A stretch of 64,000 nt of DNA from UBA3951 sp050952125. Lineage in GTDB: Bacteria > Bacillota > Sulfobacillia > Fermentithermobacillales > Fermentithermobacillaceae. This document shows, in pieces, positions 59,612 through 64,000 of this stretch. The notes under the pieces were generated by a model. That model ran no database searches, was not told where the DNA came from, and saw only the letters and a program-made list of their open reading frames with translations. The stretch covers positions 310,001 to 374,000 of the forward strand of contig JBMNKK010000004.1 of the NCBI GenBank assembly GCA_050952125.1. The letters are read 5' to 3'. Each line of letters begins with the position of its first letter. Within the stretch, counting starts at the first letter, position 1. The translations under genes were made by a program, and so were the position numbers.

Positions 59612-62224
59612 TTGATACCGCATTACGACGATTTGGCGGACATCCTTGGTGACCTGCGGGTTGATGCAGATCGAGGGCTGAGCCCGGAGGAGGCTTTGAG
59701 CCGCATATCCGAGTACGGAGAGAACCGCCTTCAAGAAAGAGCCCGCAAAACCATCATTCAACGCTTCTTCGAGCAGTTCAAAGATGTCATGATCCTTATC
59801 CTGATTGCTGCAGCCCTCATCTCCTTCGTTGTGGCCTTCTACGAGCGCGAGGGCTTTTTCGAGCCTGTGTTGATACTCTTGATCGTGGTTGCCAATGCTG
59901 TGATGGGAGTGCTGCAGGAGAGTAGGGCTGAAAATGCGCTGGAAGCTCTGAAGACCCTTTCGGCCCCGCACGCGCGAGTCATCCGGGACGGTAAGGAGAG
60001 CATCATCGAGGCCGCGCAGTTGGTCCCTGGCGACATAATACTCCTGGAAGCCGGCGATTTTGTCCCTGCAGACGCGCGGATAATCCATGCTACGAGCCTC
60101 AAAGTCGAGGAATCTGCACTAACCGGCGAGTCGGTTCCATCTGAGAAGGACGCCGGAGCCGCGGTTGAAAAGGATGCGGCCCTTGGCGACCGCCACAACA
60201 TGCTCTACTCCGGTACCGGAGTCTCGTACGGGCACGCCAAGGCCGTAGTAACCGACACAGGCATGAACACCGAGATGGGCCGGATCGCGAACCTCCTGTC
60301 CGACGAGCCGGAAGGTGACACTCCGCTACAGCGCAGACTTGCTGCGCTCGGGAAGTATTTAGGGATTGCCGCACTGGCTGCATCGGCTGTCGTATTTGTG
60401 ATTGGAATTATCGACCGCATGCCGGTCATGGCCATCTTCATGACCTCCGTCTCGCTGGCAGTCTCCGCCATCCCCGAAGGTCTGCCTGCCATTGTAACCA
60501 TAGTGCTTGCTATAGGAGTTCAGAGAATGGTGAGGCGCAACGCTATCATCCGCCGCCTGCCGGCTGTTGAAACACTCGGAAGCGCGTCAGTCATCTGCTC
60601 GGACAAGACGGGCACCCTCACACAAAACCGAATGACGCTGACGAAGGCATTTCGCGCCGGCGCCTCTTCGGTGGAGGACGTTGGAGAGAACAACTCCCCT
60701 CCCGTTAAAGAACTGCTCCGTTATGCCGCGCTATGCTGCGAAGGCAGGGTTGAGTTTGATGACGGCAAGGAGCAGCATATCGGAGACCCGACCGAGACTG
60801 CGATTGTCCTGGCCGCTCACAAGAACGGAATGCCTAAGGATGAGCTTGAGAAGGAGCATCCCCGCCTGGCAGACATCCCTTTCGATTCCGACAGGAAACT
60901 GATGACGACAGTCAACCGCATCGACGGCAAGAATGTCGTCATTGTCAAAGGTGCATTCGACGTGCTGGCTCGAAGGTGTGTCTCCGGGAACGTTGACGAG
61001 GGCAGGAGGTATGCGGAAGACCTGGGCAAACAGGCTCTCCGCGTCCTTGCGGTGGCATACAAGGAAGTTGACGAGGTTCCTCAGGAAATCGCGCCGGAAT
61101 CTCTTGAGACTGGCCTCACCTTTATGGGCCTGGTAGGGATGATCGATCCCCCCCGCTCCGAGGCCAGAGACGCGGTTGCCGTCTGCCGGCGTGCGGGCAT
61201 CAAACCTGTCATGATCACAGGCGACCACGTGCTGACGGCATCCGCCATCGCGAAGGAGCTCGGCATCCTGCGAGAGGGCGGCGAAGCCGTAAGCGGCAGC
61301 CAATTATCGCAGATGTCGGACATGGAACTGAGGAATCGCGTCCGCGACATTTCAGTCTACGCTCGAGTCTCCCCGTCAGACAAGATTCGCATAGTGAGGG
61401 CATGGCAACAACAGGGCGAGGTAGTCGCAATGACGGGCGACGGGGTGAACGACGCGCCTGCCCTTAAGGCCGCGGATATCGGGTGTGCCATGGGCGTCAC
61501 GGGTACCGACGTAGCCAAGAACGCTGCTGATATGACGCTCACCGATGACAACTTCGCCACTATAGTAGCGGCGATCCGCGAGGGCCGGGGGATCTACGAC
61601 AACATCAGAAAGGTAGTCGGATTTCTGCTCGGCACTAATATCGGTGAGGTGCTGACCGTCTTCTTGGCGATGGTCCTATGGAAAGAAGCACCCCTTCTGC
61701 CCGTGCAACTTCTATGGATTAACCTGGTCACCGACAGTCTCCCCGCCATATCGCTGGGCATGGAGCCAATCGGGGGCGACGTCATGGAACGAAAGCCCAC
61801 CCCCAAGAACGAAGACATCTTCGCGGGCGGCCTAGGCATACAGGTTCTGTTCCAAGGAGCGATGTTTGCCGCACTGACACTCATTGGGTTCTGGCAGGGA
61901 TGGGTAACCTCAGGCGATATCGCCGTCGGTCGCACGATGGCATTCCTCATACTCTCGCTTACGCAGGTAATCCACTCTTTCAACATGCGGTCCACCCACT
62001 CGCTGTTCCACATAGGCGTCTTCACAAACAAGACTCTCACTCGAGCAGCCGCAATTTCGCTGGTCCTTATCGCCGCGGTTGCCTTCATCCCACAGGTATC
62101 AACCGCTTTCGGGCTTTCGAGGCTGGCCACTCACATGTACCTCCGCGCAGCCGGCCTAGCCTTGGTCCCCCTACCCGTACTGGAGTTCTCCAAGAAGGCG
62201 GGCGTTGTGCGGCACCGGCAGTGA
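59612..62224 (+). CDS. Calcium-type cation-transporting P-type ATPase
   Basis: An 870-residue P2-type ATPase. The N-terminal cation-ATPase domain (LSPEEALSRISEYGENRLQE) is followed by an actuator with LTGESVPSEK. The phosphorylation site is CSDKTGTLTQN, and TGDGVNDAPALKAADIGCAMG is the hinge. Ten membrane helices are expected, including the calcium-site helices SAIPEGLPAIV (M4) and LWINLVTDSLPA (M6). Together these match PMR1/SERCA-like pumps that export Ca2+ (or Mn2+). TTG 59612 is chosen because GGGAGG lies 9 nt upstream; longer in-frame starts lack ribosome sites. Confidence 0.93.
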   Translation: MIPHYDDLADILGDLRVDADRGLSPEEALSRISEYGENRLQERARKTIIQRFFEQFKDVMILILIAAALISFVVAFYEREGFFEPVLILLIVVANAVMGVLQESRAENALEALKTLSAPHARVIRDGKESIIEAAQLVPGDIILLEAGDFVPADARIIHATSLKVEESALTGESVPSEKDAGAAVEKDAALGDRHNMLYSGTGVSYGHAKAVVTDTGMNTEMGRIANLLSDEPEGDTPLQRRLAALGKYLGIAALAASAVVFVIGIIDRMPVMAIFMTSVSLAVSAIPEGLPAIVTIVLAIGVQRMVRRNAIIRRLPAVETLGSASVICSDKTGTLTQNRMTLTKAFRAGASSVEDVGENNSPPVKELLRYAALCCEGRVEFDDGKEQHIGDPTETAIVLAAHKNGMPKDELEKEHPRLADIPFDSDRKLMTTVNRIDGKNVVIVKGAFDVLARRCVSGNVDEGRRYAEDLGKQALRVLAVAYKEVDEVPQEIAPESLETGLTFMGLVGMIDPPRSEARDAVAVCRRAGIKPVMITGDHVLTASAIAKELGILREGGEAVSGSQLSQMSDMELRNRVRDISVYARVSPSDKIRIVRAWQQQGEVVAMTGDGVNDAPALKAADIGCAMGVTGTDVAKNAADMTLTDDNFATIVAAIREGRGIYDNIRKVVGFLLGTNIGEVLTVFLAMVLWKEAPLLPVQLLWINLVTDSLPAISLGMEPIGGDVMERKPTPKNEDIFAGGLGIQVLFQGAMFAALTLIGFWQGWVTSGDIAVGRTMAFLILSLTQVIHSFNMRSTHSLFHIGVFTNKTLTRAAAISLVLIAAVAFIPQVSTAFGLSRLATHMYLRAAGLALVPLPVLEFSKKAGVVRHRQ

Positions 62225-62314
62225 TGCCCGCTGCCGCAAGAACTGCCGCTGAGGAGAACTAAGTTTACATAACTGCATATGATGTGGGGGCTTTCCAGGA
62301 TAGGAGGTGATATC

Positions 62315-62629
62315 GTGGAAGAGAAACCCGAGGCGATGCAGGGATTCTTCGGTCGCGGACCTGGAATGGGGTCGGGACCGGACGCCTATCAGGACCCGTT
62401 TGGGCGTCGATTCCCCCTCCCGTTTTTGCCGTTCTTCCCCATCTTCGTGTTCCGGATCCCGCCCAGGCGCTTCATCTTCGTGCCTATACCCCGGCGGCGC
62501 CGGCGCCGCTTCGATGTGGACGCGGCGGACATGGACTGCGACATGTGCATTCACTGCATCTCAGATGCCGAATGGGATTGCATGATGAGACTCGGCATTC
62601 CAGAATGCAATGTTGCCATGGACAGGTAG
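62315..62629 (+). CDS. Small Pro/Arg-rich protein with a Cys cluster
   Basis: A 104-residue protein of unknown function. A GTG start has AGGAGGT 6-7 nt upstream. It has three parts: a Gly/Pro N-terminus (FFGRGPGMGSGP), a hydrophobic Pro-Phe stretch flanked by Arg (LPFLPFFPIFVFRIPP then PRRRRRR), and a C-terminal cluster with CDMCIHC and further Cys in EWDC and IPEC. The Cys cluster could bind metal; the Arg-rich part could bind nucleic acid or phospholipid. It lies 90 bp after the cation ATPase. Confidence 0.6.
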   Translation: MEEKPEAMQGFFGRGPGMGSGPDAYQDPFGRRFPLPFLPFFPIFVFRIPPRRFIFVPIPRRRRRRFDVDAADMDCDMCIHCISDAEWDCMMRLGIPECNVAMDR

Positions 62630-62660
62630 ATTCTCATCACACTCAGTCCCATAAAACGCT

Positions 62661-62701
62661 CGACCCTGGCGAATGTCCTTTGAAAAGACGGTCCAGGGTC
62701 G
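62661..62701. terminator. Bidirectional hairpin between convergent genes
   Basis: CGACCCTGG (62661-62669) and CCAGGGTCG (62693-62701) form a 9-bp stem with a 23-nt loop between the small Cys protein and the AraC fusion. The plus side is followed by TCGTTGTG. Confidence 0.6.
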
Positions 62702-62720
62702 TCGTTGTGTGGATGGGACT

Positions 62721-64000
62721 CTAGCGCCTCAGCGCTCGCTCAAGGCTCATTACCGCTCTTTCATCGCAGGTCCGAGCCTCGCGGATAACAGCCGCTATCC
62801 GGCGGCGAGTCTCAGGTTCGGCCAACTTGAGGTGAGCGTGCGGGTTCCCGTTGCCGCCTACTAGCCCCCACACGCGCCACATTAGGGTATGTTCTTGGTC
62901 ATACTCTCGGGCTGCGGCCTGGAGGTCCCCTGCTATCGCCGGTTCCGCCCTCGCCATCTCGTTCAGGAACATGCTGGCGTACCAGCGGCATTCGGCTACA
63001 TTGCCTACAGCGACGTCGTGCACCTGCTGACGCTGCTTCAGCACGTCGACGTCGTCTGATTCGAAATCCTCGTCGCAAAGCAGCTGGTCCGCCCAAGCGC
63101 CGTAAGCCGAAAACCCGCTGCAGCGCCCATAGACTTCCGGCGTCGTGGCTATCTCTATCCCCCACCTGAGCGTCTCGCGGTTCCTCTCATGGGTGTCTTG
63201 GCGCGCGACTTTCTCTCCGATGGTAATGGCACTGATTGTACGTGAGAACCAATCTCGCTTTCGAAAATAACCGCAGGGCTCGGTCTCTACATCGGCAGCA
63301 AGTGCCTTATCGTTCTGGAAGTAGTTCCAGCCCAGGAGGGTCTCTCCGCCGTCATCATATCCGGTGATGAGGCAGCACTCGGGAGGGCCGATGACCCCGA
63401 ACGCCAGGACTGGTCGACCATCATCGAGAGCAGCGCAGATCCTGGCCCGCATGATCGCCTCATCATCTGCTCGACCGCGTTTTTGAATGATCCGGTACCG
63501 GTACCCTGCATACTGGAAGGCCCTCCGGATAACCTCGCGTGGATCGGCAATGAACATCAGAGCAGCATTGTCTTGATGCCAGCCTTCTCTCCAGAGCAGT
63601 CCAAAGGCCATGCCCGAAGCGGCCATCATCTCGACGAAGGCTCCGTTCAGCCGCCAGTCGGTCCTATGTTGGTGAACTGGTGCCCACCAATAGTCTTCGC
63701 CCAGGTAACGGAGCGCTGCCGCGAGACAACTCGGGAAGGCGATATCCTCCGGGCACTCGCTACGCCCATCGTAAAACCCTACCCGAGGGACATTGGGAAG
63801 CACTCTGCGGCCAGCTGCCGACAAAGGCGGCTGAGTGACAGACCTTGCCGACTCATCCTGAGAGTTACCGAAGACTCGCTTATGGACCTCGGCCATCGTC
63901 CGGTGGATTCCAACGCGAGTCACAATGCCCGCATATTCCGGCCTACGCCTGAACACTCCCGGAGTTACGCCGTAGACTCGCCTGAACGCCCGTGTGAAGG
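62721..64000 (-). CDS. AraC HTH fused to a cysteine-peptidase-like domain, N-terminus outside window
   Basis: The frame is open from the right edge and 426 residues are visible. The first 20 or so, FTRAFRRVYGVTPGVFRRRP, are the end of an AraC-type second HTH. After a linker, a roughly 380-residue domain begins with FPSCLAAALRYLGEDYW, resembling the nucleophile region of C39/BtrH-like papain-fold domains. The later GPPECCLITGYDDGG corresponds to the usual GGHxxxVTGYD, but Cys replaces the catalytic His. A C-terminal helical region (RWYASMFLNEMARAE) follows. It is therefore more likely a sensor than an active peptidase. Confidence 0.72.
   Translation of the reverse strand, partial: FTRAFRRVYGVTPGVFRRRPEYAGIVTRVGIHRTMAEVHKRVFGNSQDESARSVTQPPLSAAGRRVLPNVPRVGFYDGRSECPEDIAFPSCLAAALRYLGEDYWWAPVHQHRTDWRLNGAFVEMMAASGMAFGLLWREGWHQDNAALMFIADPREVIRRAFQYAGYRYRIIQKRGRADDEAIMRARICAALDDGRPVLAFGVIGPPECCLITGYDDGGETLLGWNYFQNDKALAADVETEPCGYFRKRDWFSRTISAITIGEKVARQDTHERNRETLRWGIEIATTPEVYGRCSGFSAYGAWADQLLCDEDFESDDVDVLKQRQQVHDVAVGNVAECRWYASMFLNEMARAEPAIAGDLQAAAREYDQEHTLMWRVWGLVGGNGNPHAHLKLAEPETRRRIAAVIREARTCDERAVMSLERALRR

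Noticed and set aside
1..64000. Mobile elements, prophage genes or CRISPR array
   Set aside because: No transposase, integrase, phage structural gene or regularly spaced repeats were seen.

Overview
The window looks like a chromosomal segment of a moderately GC-rich, endospore-forming Bacillota (Firmicutes) bacterium. The lineage rests on a SpoIIE-type sporulation phosphatase, an S-layer-homology protein with a GerMN domain, DUF1540 and DUF2935 proteins, strong AGGAGGTG-type Shine-Dalgarno sites, and frequent GTG and TTG starts. I see no prophage, transposase, integrase or CRISPR array. The species cannot be named from sequence alone.

Layout. Positions 1-3606: the N-terminus of a phosphomannomutase (leftward), a DUF1540 protein, then a tight four-gene operon of membrane proteins of unknown function. 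Positions 3668-14816, all leftward: coaX, an ECF transporter S component, fhs, then a translationally coupled operon of a methyltransferase, an M24 peptidase, the YmfF/YmfH M16 pair, hutH, hutI and a small membrane protein. Positions 14891-19126: a GAF-GGDEF cyclase facing away from a response regulator/7TM histidine kinase pair. Positions 19211-27637, leftward: ftsH, tilS, spoIIE, the SLH protein and an LD-carboxypeptidase. Positions 27763-33781, rightward: a divergent PRPP-synthetase paralogue, a type II pantothenate kinase-like protein, a hairpin-rich intergenic element, a PrcB-like lipoprotein and a copper ATPase.

Positions 33847-38539 hold a complete leftward livJHMGF branched-chain amino acid importer, followed by dapB, a cysteine-synthase-like enzyme on the plus strand, and a leftward tRNA-Met/tRNA-Lys pair with a clear promoter and terminator. 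Positions 41260-49061 carry a thioredoxin-like protein behind a perfect inverted repeat, a TIM-barrel protein, several unknowns, an ABC-2 exporter operon and a DUF2935 protein. Positions 49103-53005 are a nitrate/sulfonate-type ABC importer and a secreted protein, leftward. Positions 53180-64000 hold feoAB, a HExxH protein, a YdeI-like protein, a broken methyltransferase, an AraC/GyrI regulator, a Ca2+-type P-ATPase, a small Cys-rich protein and an AraC fusion running off the window.

Functional themes. Amino acid use is prominent: histidine degradation, peptidases, the Liv importer and a one-carbon ligase. CoA synthesis appears twice, through unrelated kinases. Metal handling covers Cu and Ca P-type ATPases and Feo iron uptake. 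The best candidates for something undescribed are the four-gene membrane operon at 757-3606, the PRPP-synthetase paralogue lacking the expected catalytic histidine, and the AraC-cysteine-peptidase-like fusion at the right edge.
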